Source: Gymnogyps californianus (lineage: Eukaryota; Chordata; Aves; Accipitriformes; Cathartidae). Taken from it: 64,000 nt of DNA. The position numbers and the translations under genes are program-made. The stretch covers positions 2,344,368 to 2,408,367 of the forward strand of contig NC_059481.1 in the NCBI RefSeq assembly GCF_018139145.2, written 5' to 3'. Below, piece after piece: positions 10,765 to 22,000 of the stretch (position 1 is the first letter of the stretch; every line of letters begins with the position of its first letter). The notes beneath the pieces are model-generated. The model did no database searches. It worked only from the letters and a program-made list of their open reading frames with translations, and was not told where the DNA came from.

Positions 10765-13305
10765 CTTGCAGTGGGCTGGAGATGTAATAAAGGCTGTAGG
10801 GCTGGGGCTGAAATAAAACCTGTGAGAGTGGAGTAAGAATGATAGTGGGACTGCAGTTAAAAGACAGATTGTAGATTTGAAATAAAAACTTATAGGGCTG
10901 GAGCTGACATGACGTGGAACTGGAGCCAAAACGGAGACTGTAAGGCTGGAGCTGACAGAATGCAGAGCTGGAGCTGAAATACCGACGGCTGTGCTGCTGG
11001 AATAAAGGTTGTAGGGCTGGGGTAGAAAGAGCGACCGTGGGGCTGGAGCTGAGACATCACAGAGCTGGGGCTGAAATAAAGAGTGTGGGGCTGGAGCTGA
11101 AATAAAAACCTGTAGGGCTGGAGCTGAGACATCACAGAGCTGGGGCTGGAATAAAGAGTGTGGGGCTGGAGCTGAAATAAAAACCTGTAGGGCTGGAGCT
11201 GAGACATCACAGAGCTGGGGCTGGAATAAAGAGTGTGGGGCTGGGGCTGAAATAAAAACCTGTGGAGCTGGAGCTGAAAGAAATAATGCAGGGTTGGAGC
11301 TGAAATGCAGAGTGTGGGGCTGGAGCTGACACAACACGGAGCTGGAGCTGCAATACCGACGACTGTGCCGCTGGAGCTGGAATAAAGATTGCAGGGCTGG
11401 GGCAGAAAGAGCGACCGTGGGGCTGGAGCTGAGACATCACAGAGCTGGAATAAAGATCCTGGGGCTGAAATAAAAAGCTGTAAGGCTGGAGCTGAAATAA
11501 AGACTGGGGTGGGGGCAGAAATCCTGACCGTGGGGCTGGAGCTGACACGATGCAGAGCTGGGGCTGAAATCCCGGCTGTAGGGCTGGAGCTGAGACATCA
11601 CAGAGCTGGGGCTGGAATAAAGAGTGCAGGGCTGGGCTGAAATAAAAACTTGTGGAGCTGGAGCTGAAATAAAAACCTGTAGGGCTGGAGCTGAAATAAA
11701 GACGCTGGGGTGGGGGCAGAAATCCCGACTGTGGGGCTGGAGAAGAAACGCAGCAGAGCCAGAGCTGAAATCAAGGCTGCAGGGCTGGGGCTGAAATCAA
11801 CTGTGTGAGGGTGGAGCGACAGCGACTGTGGGGCTGGGGCTGGAATAAAGACGGTGGGGCTGAAATGGAAACCCATAGGACTGGAGCTGAAATAAATAAC
11901 GTGGGGCTGGAGCTGACACGATGCAGAGCTGGAGCTGAAATCCCGACGGCGGGGCTGGAGCCAAAATGGAGCCTGTGGGGCTGGAGCTGAGATACCAATG
12001 GCTGTGCCAGTGGAGCTGGAATAAAGATTGTAGGGCTGGGGCTGGAATAAAGGTCCTGGGGCTGAAATAAAAACCTGTAGGGCTGGAGCTGAAATAAAGA
12101 CCCTGGGGTGGGGGCAGAAATCCCGACCATGGGGCTGGAGCTGACACAACGCAGAGCCGGAGCTGAAGTAGATACCATGGGGCTGGCTCTGAAACGCAGC
12201 CTGTGGCTGAAATGTCACAGAGCTGGGGCTGAAATAAAAACTTGTGGAGCTGGAGCTGAAAGAAATGATGTAGGGCTGGAGCTGGAATACTGACGGTTGT
12301 GCCAGTGGAGCTGGAATAAAGATTGTAGGGCTGGGGCTGAGACAAGGCAGAGCTGGGGCTGGAATAAAGACTCTGGGGCTGACACAGGTACTGTGGGGCT
12401 GGAGCTGAAATAAAAACCTGTAGGGCTGGGGCTGAAATAAAGACCCTGGGGTGGGGGCAGAAATCCCGACTGTGGGGCTGGAGAAGAAACGAGGCAGAGC
12501 TGGACCTGAAATAAAGGCTGGAGGGGAAATAAAGACCGTGGGGCTGAGCTGAAATCCCGACTGTAGGGCTGGAGCTGAAATGTCACAGAGCTGGGGCTGG
12601 AATAACGAGTGCAGGGCTGGGGCTGAAATAAAAACCTGTAGAGCTGGAGATGAAATAAATAATGTAGGGCTGGAGCTGACACAACACGGAGCTGGAGCTG
12701 AAATAAATACCGATGACTGTGCTGCTGGAGCTGGAATAAAGATTGTAGGGCTGGGGCAGAAAGAGCGACCGTGGGGCTGGAGCTGAGACAAGGCAGAGCT
12801 GGAATACAGATCCTGGGGCTGAAATAAAAACCTGTAGGGCTGGAGCTGAAACAAAGACTGTGGGGTGGGGGCAGAAATCCCGACCGTGGGACTGGAGCTG
12901 ACACGATGCAGAGCTGGAGCTGAAATAAAAGCGCTGGGGCTGAAATAAAAACCGTGGGGAAGGGGCTGGGGCTGAAACATGACAGAGCTGGGGCTGGAAC
13001 AGCGACTGCAGGGCTGGGGCTGGAATCGAGACCCCGGGGCTGGGGCTGAAGCGGAGATAAATGCTGCAGGGCTGGGGCTGAGCTGATGCCGAGCGGGAGC
13101 TGAAATCCCGGCCGCGGTGCAGGAGCTGACACGATGCCGAGCTGGGGCTGAAATCCAAGCCCCGGCTCTGGCCTGAAATACAGACCGGGAGGCGGGAGCT
13201 GACCGGGAGAGCGGGGGGCCGGAGAAGAGCCGAGGCAGAGCCGGAGCCGGAGCCGGAGCCGAGGTGGTGGGGCGGGCGCTGGGGCTGGAATAAATGCCGC
13301 CGGGC
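10765..13305. repeat. Minisatellite of GCTGGAATAAA units, right arm
   Basis: Reverse-complement counterpart of 6330-7950 but about 0.9 kb longer. Units such as gggctggagctgaaataaaaacctgta repeat with variants. I count about 40 AATAAA hexamers on the + strand by eye. The array reads into rightward transcription from the palindrome centre. Long minus-strand frames (for example 11598-12980) come only from the repeat. Confidence 0.9.
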
Positions 13306-13309
13306 TGGC

Positions 13310-14520
13310 GGGGAAGCGGAGACCCCGGGGCCGAGCCGAAGTCCCGACCGCGGGGCGGGAGCCGGGATGCCGCGGGGCCGGGGCCGGGGCCGGGGCGGGA
13401 GCTGAGGCCGAGCCGGAGCGTCCGTCAGCGGAGCCGGGAGCGGCGGGAGCTGCCACCGAGCGTGTGCGAGCCGGAGCCGGAGCTGGAGCGGTAAGGGGGT
13501 GTCCCGGGGCTGCCGGGCCCGCAGCAGCGGGCAGGGGGCCGGGGCGGGCAGGGCCCGTCCCCAGCCAGGCCCCCGGGGCTGGGGCTCCCCGGCAGGGCCC
13601 GGCCCGCGCCCAGCAGCCGCCCCCGGGAAGGGGGGGGCCCGTCCCGGGGCGGGGGCGCAGCTCCCCGCGCTGCTGGGCCCGGGGAGCCCCCGCGGAGCCG
13701 CAGCCGCCCCCGCCAGCCTCCGGCCCGCCCAGCCCCGCTGCAGCCGGGCCCGGCCCGGGACACCCCGCCGCCCCGCCGGGCTCCCCGGCCCCGGCCCCGC
13801 TCCGCCCGCGGCCCCCGGCGCCTCTTACCCGGGCTCGGGGCGGCCGCTCCGGGCTCGTCGCTGCGCCGCGCTGCCCCGCCGGCCCCGGCTCGCCCGGGTC
13901 GTTCCGGAGCCCCGTGGAGCGGCCCCGGCCCGGCCGCCGCTTGTGCCCCGCGCAGCCGCGGGGGCCGCTCCCGGGCGGAGCCGGCTCGGGCCGGGGCTCG
14001 GGGCCCGCGCGGCCGGGGCGGCCCCACTCACCGTCGCCGCCGAGCTCCGCCAGGCCGGGTCCCTGGGCCACGGCCCGGTCTCCCCCGGCCTCTCCGGGCG
14101 GGCGGGCGGAGCTCCGCGCTGGGCCGGCCCGGAGCCGACCGGGGGCAGGCCCGGAGCGAGGCGGGGCGGGGGGAAGGCGGGCGCGGGGCCGCCGCGGCGG
14201 GAGGAGCCGGGGCGGTGCCGGGAACGGACGGGAGGGCGGGAACGGGGCGGGCGGTGCTGGAGGGGGCGGGGCGAGGGGCGGGGCCTGGGGAAGGGGCGGG
14301 GGCTGCCGGGGACAGAGGTGGGGGCCGGGGGAAGATGGTGGGGGACAGGGGGTGAGGTGGGGGACAGGACGTGGCGGGGGCAGGACAGGAGCTGGCAGGA
14401 GGGACAGGAGCTTGCAGGAGGGACAGGAGTGGCAGGGGGCAGGAGCTGGCAGGGGGCAGGAGAAGTGGTGGGACGACGACGACACAGGACCTGGCGGGGG
14501 GCGGCCGTCGCGGTGGCACC
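13310..14520. promoter_or_regulatory. CpG-island-like block, right arm
   Basis: Mirror of 5080-6320, with the same donor-like sites on the - strand (cttac at about 13824-13828, ctcac near 14030). It carries repeated gacaggagctggcaggagg units near 14380-14465. Confidence 0.5.
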
Positions 14521-14544
14521 GCGGCCTCAGTTAAACGCCAGACC

Positions 14545-14676
14545 CTCAAAAGCAACGTGTTTTAATGATTTCTGGTGTTAAAGCTCGTGAAAATAATAAT
14601 ATTATTAGACCTCAAAAGCAACGTGTTTTAATGATTTCTGGTGTTAAAGCTCGTGAAAATAATAATATTATTAATA
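14545..14676. repeat. 66-base direct duplication present only in the right arm
   Basis: The segment starting ctcaaaagcaacgtg at 14545 is repeated from 14611. The left arm has it once (about 5000-5065). This makes the arms distinguishable. Confidence 0.85.
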
Positions 14677-14999
14677 ATAATAATAATAAACCAAGACTTC
14701 CAGTCATCTCGAGGACTCCCTTCCTATTTTCCAAAGCTGAACAGACAGAGCGAGCCCCCCCGTTAAGGGAACGGGATTTCCAGCACCTTCGGTCCCAAAA
14801 GTGACCGGAGCATCCCGGCGTGGCAGCCGCCTCACGAAGAGGAGTCGAGCATCCCTGGCAGGGCAGCCCCTCCAAATCCGGGCTCTCTTCTTTCCCCCCG
14901 GGGAGGCGGCATCGCCGGAGACCCCCCCAAAAAAATGCCAAAGGGGTTTAAGGACTACAGAGCTCTCTATTGCTAATATGCGATTTACATCATTTATAC

Positions 15000-15308
15000 A
15001 GCATTTACGGGCCCCTGCCTTTATTCCAGCTAAAACAGCGTTGGTTTCCCTTAGGAAATGGAAAAAAAAAACCCCAAACCCGAAGGTTAAAGAAAAGTTA
15101 AGTATAAAAAAAAATATTTCAAAGAGTCATTCTTGCTTCCCCTCCTTTTAACGTGAAGAAATGGGGTTCTTTTGGGGGGGGGTCTCGAGGAGCTGCTGAT
15201 GGGCTCTGGGGTCTCTGGTAGGACAGAGGAGCCAGCTCAGGCGCTTTCTCGAGATGGGGACAGAGGCTGGGGCAGGTGACGTCCCTCCGGCCCTGCTCCC
15301 ATCAAGAT
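15000..15308 (-). pseudogene. Orphan inverted copy of LOXL1 terminal exon and 3'UTR
   Basis: Reverse complement of LOXL1 exon 7: an acceptor tcttcttgtag, then the exon from 15308 downward with the same Ser and TGA codons, the 3'UTR and a poly(A) signal TTTATT at 15020-15025 (AATAAA on -). Upstream intron 6 sequence continues to the arm edge at 15593, but no LOXL1 exon 6 follows. It cannot encode LOXL1 alone, yet it keeps a working-looking acceptor and poly(A) signal and could receive minus-strand transcripts coming from the ZP3 side. Confidence 0.85.
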
Positions 15309-15821
15309 CTACAAGAAGACAAAACAAAATCCCAGGATTTGGGGAATGCACTTAGGAAGACATTTCAAAATCTTATTTCGAAGGTGGGGGGGGGTTCTTT
15401 CGAAACTCAGCTTCGTTCTTCCCCGGAAGAACAAGGAAATTCAATACGAACACCCCAAAAGGGAGCGAGACACCAACCCCCAGCTCCACCGCGGGCCAAA
15501 TCCAGCTTTTTTTTTTGATGCTCGCAGAGAAAACACGGATGAAAGGGAGGAAAAAAGGAATTAAACCGCTCGGGTCTGCCCCCCCATCTCCCGCCGCTCC
15601 CCGGGACCCCCCGCCCCAGGGCCCGGGCCGCCGCCCCGCGGGGAAGTGGCATGGGCCCCGAGGGGAGCGGGGAGGCGGTGGCTCCCCGGCCCCGGGGTGG
15701 GACAGAGAGAGGGCGGGCCCGCGGAGCCGACCCGGGGAAGAACCGGAGCGGCCCCGGTGCGGGGGCAGACACCGACACCGCGGCGCGCAGGGTGCGGGCG
15801 GTGCTTAAATAGGCGAGGAGA

Positions 15822-15890
15822 GGGGCGGGGCTTGCCGAGGGGGCGGGGCTTGCCGAGGGGGCGGGGCTTGCCGAGGGGCGGGGCGGGGGA
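15822..15890. repeat. Tandem GC-box repeat
   Basis: About three copies of a 20-base unit gggcggggcttgccgagggg. The surrounding 15594-15930 is CpG-rich, outside the palindrome, with cttaaataggcg just before the repeat. A promoter is possible but no gene is evident; 15930-16300 shows nothing further that I can name. Confidence 0.75.
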
Positions 15891-16322
15891 GAGGTCCCCT
15901 CCAGCGGGGCGGGGGGGGGCTGTCACTTGTCCCCTTCCAGGAGGGTCCCCCCAAACGCAGGCTCTCGAAGGAGTTGGGGTCCTTCCCTGGCTGAGCCGGA
16001 GCCTCCCGCTCCCTGCTCTGCGCCCCCCCCCGCCAGGAGCGGTGGCCAGAGATCGGGGGACACAGCTGGGACTCCTCTAGGGCGAGGGGACTGTCCCCCG
16101 TGTCACCCATGAGCGGGGCAGCTCCCAAAACTGAGGCCCAGCGAGGACTGAATCTCGGGTGGAGACGTGGGGGACCTCCCTGGGAGCTGGGGGGGCTCCG
16201 GCACCCCCATGGCCACGTGCCAGGGACGGATGCTCCCTCCCTGGCAGGGCACCCAGCCCAGGCATGTCCCCGGGGTGCCATCGCAGAGGGAGCAGCACGG
16301 ACACGGTTTGTCCTTCCCAGGC

Positions 16323-16328
16323 TTTATT
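16323..16328 (-). terminator. ZP3: ZP3 poly(A) signal
   Basis: AATAAA on the - strand only 18 bases after the ZP3 stop codon; such a very short 3'UTR is typical of ZP genes. Confidence 0.85.
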
Positions 16329-16345
16329 CGGCTCTCGCCCCACGC

Positions 16346-18947
16346 TCACGCCGAGGCACGGGCACACCTCCTGCGCCCCACGCTGACGGCCAGCACTGCG
16401 CCAGCCAGCCCCACGCTGGCCGCCACGCAGATCAGCCCTGTCCCCACGCCGGGCATGGCCGTCACCCCACCTGCAAAACCAAGGGGGGCTGTTAGCGCTC
16501 GTCACCGGGGCCGTGCCGTGGGGCCGCAGCCGGCGGGGACTCACCCTGACCTCCCTCCTGCTGCTCTCCCACAGCGCCCGGGTCCCTCGAGAGGAGCACG
16601 GGGCCGATGACCACGTCGGCTTCAGCCTCTTTCCCTAGGGAGGAAGGAGCGATGAGGCGGGCTCATCCCGCAACCCCGGGGTGTCCCCTCCGTCCCCGCG
16701 GGGACCTTACCGTTGGCATCGTGGCGGCGGAAGCGGCGGCCGGGCCATCGCTCCAGGGGTTGAGCCGCCGGGAGAGCGCGGGGGACTCGCAGTTGCCCGT
16801 CTCGCAGCAGCTGCAGATGTCCCGGGTGCCTTCTACGGGTGCCCAGCTGTAGCAGGGTGGGAGCATCGTCACCGGAGCCACCCCCCGGCACCCACGGAGC
16901 ATTCGTGCCCCCCAAGTCTGGGTCCGTGACGCATCCCCGTGCCACGCTGGGGCTGCGGGATGCTGGTGGGGACCTGCCCAGACATGTCCCATCCCAGCGC
17001 CGCAGCTACTCACGTGTTTCTGGCTTTGTTGAAGGAGCAAGCCTTGTTCAGGGGGTCCGGGGCTTGGTCCGCTGGGGTCACCTTCAGGTGGCAGGTGATG
17101 TAGATCTGTGGGGAGGGCAAGGGAGAGAGGTGGGGACCCGCTGGTGGGGGACACCGGCTTGGTTTGGGGCTGGCGGGGGGGACACACACGCAGCCTTACC
17201 AGGTTCCGGGCGTCCCCCGCGAACCTGAACACGTCGATCCTGAAGCGCAGCATGTCCTCCCGGGGCCGGGGGGTGATGAAGGCAGAGCTGGTGTCATCCA
17301 ACCTTCCATCAACCAGGCACCTGGGGTGGGACGGGGAGGGGGTCAGCATCCCGGCGGGTGTCCCCCCCCCACCCCAGCGCTGCTGCCAGCGGGTCCCCAG
17401 GACTCACCCGTTGAAGTCGATGATGGCGTAGTGGGGTGAGGAATCGGTGCCGGGGCTCAGGGCGGCCACGCAGCTGTCCACGAACAACCGCAGCGGCACA
17501 TGGCTCTCGGTGCCCACCTCTGCTTGGATGTTGAGGACGTCGCCCAGTTGGAAACCAGTGAAAGGTCTCTCGGCGCTCCAGTCCTCTGCAAGGCAGCGCC
17601 AGGGTGACAAAGGGGGGGTGGCTCCGGCTGTCCCCGAGCTCCCGTGGGACCAGAGCCGAGGCTCAGCCCAAAAGTCCTGGTGTTTGCCATGGGGTAGGTT
17701 GGCTTCCCCAGTGGGATGCTGGGTCCCCGAGCTCCCCTGCACTGGGAAAAGGGTAGAAAATCCCCGTCCACAGGTCGGGATGGCTTCCCACTTACCGTTC
17801 ATGAGGCGCAGGGAGAACACCAGCCTCTCCTCCGCCGACAGCGTGGAGCTGAAGGGAGCCCAGGTGGGCCGGATGGCGTTGCTGCTCACGTTCTCCCTCC
17901 TGGGCAGGGACCACCGTGCATCGGGATACGGCCCCGTGCTGGTCCCTGGGGACCGGCGTGGGGGGTACCGAGGACGGGGAGGCCTCACCTGGGGTAGTGG
18001 CACTCGATGGGGATGACGGCGGGGTTGCTGCGGATGATGACGGGGTTGCTGGCGGGGCTGGGGTCGTAGTTGAGGAGCGTACGGTAGATGAGGGAATCTG
18101 GTGTGATCTGGGCAGAAAAGAGGTCAGAAGCTGGCCACCCCACCTCCCACCATCACCGAGCCATGTAGCTGTCCTTTTCCAACTGGGAAATGCTGGGGAA
18201 ATACAAAGAAAGGGGGAAAAAGCCAGGGAAAAGGGATGGAGAAGGAGCCCCGCTCCATTCTCAGCAAGTTAAACTTCCTAATGGGCCAAAACACGAGTGA
18301 AATGGGTCTGACGTGGGGGCTTTGCGCTATCGGTGTGTCTCTGGCTGAAAGGGCAAAGCAGCTTTGGGGAAAAATGCCCCAGTTTGGGGGAAATACCCAC
18401 TCGTCCTTCCCCTAGGGTGTTCCTCCATGGTGCTCTGCATCCGGCACCCAGAGCTCCCCCAGCATCATGGGGGGTGCCCAGTGCATGGTCCCGCAGCCTG
18501 GAGCTGCTCCAGGGGGTGAGAGGGGATGCCAGGCGGGATCCTGGGACTGGGGGAAGCACTGCGGGGAGAAGGTCTTACCTGCACGATGCTGCCGCACTCA
18601 TGGAGGCCGGCGGTGAAGGTGACGGTGTTGTGGGCAGGGTTCAGCGAGGAATGCTTGCACGCTGCCGGCCCCAGCGTCAGGTCGGCCGCGTTGACCAGGC
18701 GGCCGGTGCCGAAGAGGTCCCTGTGCACCGTCACCACCAGCTGAGCCTCCTGGCACTGCACCGTCACCGGCTGCTGGCTGGAGATGGCTCGAGATTGGGG
18801 GTCCTCCACCCAAGACCAGGCATGGGGGTCTGCTCGCGCCCCCCGGCTCGCCGGGTTACCCCAGGAGAAATCCCAGGGTGGGTAGGCAGCCACCTCACCC
18901 GCCGCCCAGCAGAGAAGAGCGAGGATCAAGCCGCTTTCGGGTCCCAT
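16346..18947 (-). CDS. ZP3: ZP3 (ZPC) egg-coat glycoprotein, nine exons, one-base frameshift in exon 7
   Basis: Oocyte or granulosa protein of the avian perivitelline layer. Exons on -: 18947-18579, 18107-17989, 17899-17796, 17585-17408, 17320-17200, 17105-17014, 16846-16711, 16634-16545, 16470-16346. Lengths 119, 104, 178, 121 and 92 equal those of the paralogue at 23081-26520. Features: a signal peptide ending near GEVAA, the ZP-N signature [26 protein letters not shown], a sequon N-V-S in exon 3, ZP-C cysteines, then a transmembrane segment in exon 9. Exon 7 is 136 bases where phase needs 137: after RLNP the frame shifts, and the expected furin site RRFRR plus the joining residues appear only in the +1 frame. 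The lost base is a C in the run at 16756-16759. About 444 codons if one base is added. High similarity to chicken ZP3 is from memory. Confidence 0.92.
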
Positions 18948-19000
18948 CCCTCCTTCTTCCAGCAAACCCCGGCACAGAGCCGGGGGCTGCTCCTCCAGCC

Positions 19001-19006
19001 TTTATA
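19001..19006 (-). promoter_or_regulatory. ZP3: TATA box of ZP3
   Basis: TATAAA on - (ggatataaagg), 54 bases upstream of the ATG at 18947. The paralogue has a TATA box at the same distance (53 bases), which supports both starts. Confidence 0.75.
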
Positions 19007-19011
19007 TCCTC

Positions 19012-22000
19012 CCCGGGAGCAGGAGCCGTCCGCCCCTGGGCTCCCATTTGGGGACCAATGGCACCCAAAGGCCAGCCCTCGTGGGCGCGGGGAGAGGGAA
19101 GGCACGACCGAGTCATTTCCGGGGTGCCGGGACCCCCTGTTCCCGGGCTGCCCAAGGCGAGAGAAAACATCCTCGTCAGCCTCTTTGGGGAAGTTGTTTA
19201 TAAAACTCAGCAGAAGCCGGAGACGGGGAGACTGGTACAAAGTGACTTGTTTAGGTTATAAGGTGATAAGGGGCTTTTCAAGGCTGCTGGGGAGGTGACA
19301 GGAGTGGGGAGAGCAGGGTCCATGATCCCAATGCGGGTGCTTCCCATCCCCTCCGCGGGGACCATCCCTGCCCGGCGCCATCGGCCCCCCTGGGACTTTG
19401 GTTTTCCGCTCGGATGCTGATGTGCTGGGGGGGGGGGGGGGCTGGGGGCCCACGTGCTCACAGCTCCAGCCCAAACAGGGGCTTTACGCTTCCCCCTGCT
19501 CCTCAGCGGGGTCGGGACCGGGATGTTCGGTCAGCGGGAGCTGATGGAGAGCCCTCACCACTGACACGAGCGCGGCCGTTCTCAGCCAGGGCCGAACAAC
19601 CCCCATTTCAGCCTCGGCAGTGAGGTCATTAGCTGCAGAGCTGCAACCTTTCTTTTTTATCTCTGCTGCCCTTCCCCAGCTCTTTGGGTTGTGGTTTTTT
19701 TGTTGCCTTCAAGGAAACGGGCTGGGGGTAGAAGAAGCGGGAGGTGAGGCGCTCCACCCATCGCTCCCTTCCCCACGCCGCAGCACCCAGTTTGTATCCC
19801 ACCCTTTGCGAGCAGGGCTGGGCATTGCCTGGCTCCTCACAGCTGGGAAACAGGGAGAGCTGCTTAAAAATAAACCCTGTATGTTTTCAAGCCTCATTAT
19901 TGGAGTTTCTGTCCCTTCTTTTGAGCATCTTTAACTCTTTTTCCTTGCCAGGGCTCTGCAAGTATCCCATTGGCTCCCTACGAGGGATGCTCCGTTTCAT
20001 ACCCCAAATCCCTCTCTATCTTTCGGGATGTCCCTGGAAAGCCTCTGATTTGGATGTTTGAGCTGGAGCGGCTGAGCCATTTCTGGGAAAATGAAAAGAA
20101 ACAGAAAGTTTTGGGGGCAGATGTCAGCCGGCCCGCTCCTAGCAGAAATCCCGCCGGGTTTGGAGCTGGGACTGGCTTGTGCCTGACTCAACATCCCCCA
20201 AAACCACCCATGTGAAGCTTTACGGGCCAGTGTAAAACCTTCCGCCTTTCCCCCAGGAGCCGATGCCCCATCCCTGCTGCTGTCAGCGGGTCCAGGACTT
20301 CTCCTTCGTGTTTAAAATACCTTGAGACTGGCACTTGCGTAGAAATGCCAGGGATTCCAGGAGGCTGAGCTCCGTGCGTCAGGGAGATAACGGCAGCCAG
20401 CAGGCGATGCTGAATCAGTAAGTAAGCGGCTGCCCCCCCCTCCTCGGGGAGAGCATCGCCGCTTGGCCGGGTCTTTGGCTGCAAGGACCGCGGGAGACGC
20501 CCGGTCTCACCCCATCGCATCCCGGAGAGCCGCAGCGGAGGGGTCAGCTCTGAGGTTAGGATGTGGGTCTCTGGGTACCGGGGCTTGATCCCAGTAGGAG
20601 AATAGATCCCTCTGATGGGTCACCTTGTGTTTACACAGCTCAAATTAGCAGAGGTGAATCCCAGGTGGAGAAACACGGCCAGACTCAGGGCAGAGGAGGT
20701 GTTTCTCTAGGAAAAAGAGGATTTCTGCTCCCAGGTTAGCCCTTGCCAGGACTAGCTGTCCCATCTTTATTCCAAGCACAAGACGACATTGGCCACGGAC
20801 CAGCGGAGTTGGGAAAGAGTGTGAGCTCATTTTTTTTGGAGGAGGCAGAGACCAGAAAGTCCCAGGGCACTGGGCAAGCACAAACCCCACCATGGTTCCC
20901 CCCATTGTATAAAGGAGACTTTAAAGCACATCTCATTTTCCCTTATAACATAAAGTTTTAAGTCAAAAATCTCTCATCAGATGGCGAGGTCAGTGCTGCC
21001 GTCGAGCCTCTCCGGAGCTGGGGATACTGCCAAGGAAGGGGCAGGAGCTGCTGGAGTGGGATGGCTGCTCTGGCAAGCCAGAGAGCATTTCCCCATCCCC
21101 AGTTTCCTTGTAGACCAGATTCGGCCGATATTTGTCTTCCTTCCTGGAGCCAGCGGAGGTATTTCAGTTAAATGGCTGGAGGGCAGCTGTGCTGAGCGGC
21201 ACAGAGAAAGGTTTTCATTTAAAAGGCTCCTCTGTGTGTCTCAGCAAACCAGAGAGATAGTCTCTGCTCAGAGCGCGTGTGCCAAGGGATGGTAAGGGCA
21301 CTGAACATCTAGAGAAGACGCTGATCAAGAAGGAACCAGTTATGTGAAGATTTATCACGTCAGCAGCCACAACTCGTGGTCTGGGAGGTTCAGGTTGCGC
21401 GAGGAAATATTTCTTCTCCAGGAGGGTTGTGCAGCCCTGGGCTGGGCACGCAGAGGTGGGGGAATCTTCACCTACAGACATTGCCAGCCTCAGCCAGGCC
21501 AACACCGGGCTGATACTTCTGGTTTTGGACGGGAGACCTTCTGAGATCACTTCCACTCACATTTCCATGCCCTCCTCCTTTCCCTTCTGCCCCAAAAGCA
21601 GATAACTCGCAGCTCTCAGGGGATGGTGAAGACTTCTCCCAGCTATTCCCCCTAAAAGCTCCTACCTCCCACCTTGCTGCAAGACGAGGACCAAACCCTC
21701 CCAGCAAGGGTCAGATTATACGGAAGAGGAAAGAAGCCATGCTGACAACCCCAGCCCAAAGTCAGTGCAGCTCCCTGATCCAACCCAGAACTAATCTTTT
21801 AATTCTGAGGGAGGGCTAATTTGCTTTTAGAACTGTGAAGAGCCAAACTGATAGAGCAAGGGAAGGGATGGGACAGTGGTTTAGGTGACCCAAAGTCTCA
21901 AGTCCAGCTTGGCACCAAAGAGATCCCAGTGCAAGGTGACATCTATCAAAGGACATCTGGCTGAGGGTCTCCAGGGTGCTGGATGACACCCAAAGACACA

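Larger units (their letters stand above)
9455..15593 (-). repeat. Right arm of the large palindrome
   Basis: Reverse complement of 4078-9240. It ends at ccccccatctc near 15593; beyond this the flanks are unrelated. It is about 1 kb longer than the left arm, mainly from a longer minisatellite array and a 66-base duplication at 14545-14676, and it has fewer copies of the CCAAT-containing unit near the centre. These differences argue against a simple read fold-back, though an assembly test is still needed. Confidence 0.93.

Noticed and set aside
4078..15593. Palindrome as a pure fold-back sequencing artefact
   Set aside because: Not fully excluded, but the arms differ by about 1-2% substitutions, by array length and by a 66-base duplication, and there is a non-palindromic spacer. 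A fold-back of one molecule should give near-identical arms.
16626..16634. Alternative ZP3 exon 8 acceptor at gaaagag that would restore phase without a frameshift
   Set aside because: It gives exon 8 of 82 bases instead of 90 as in the paralogue, leaves exon 7 ending in non-family sequence and loses the furin site, whereas a single extra base restores all three.
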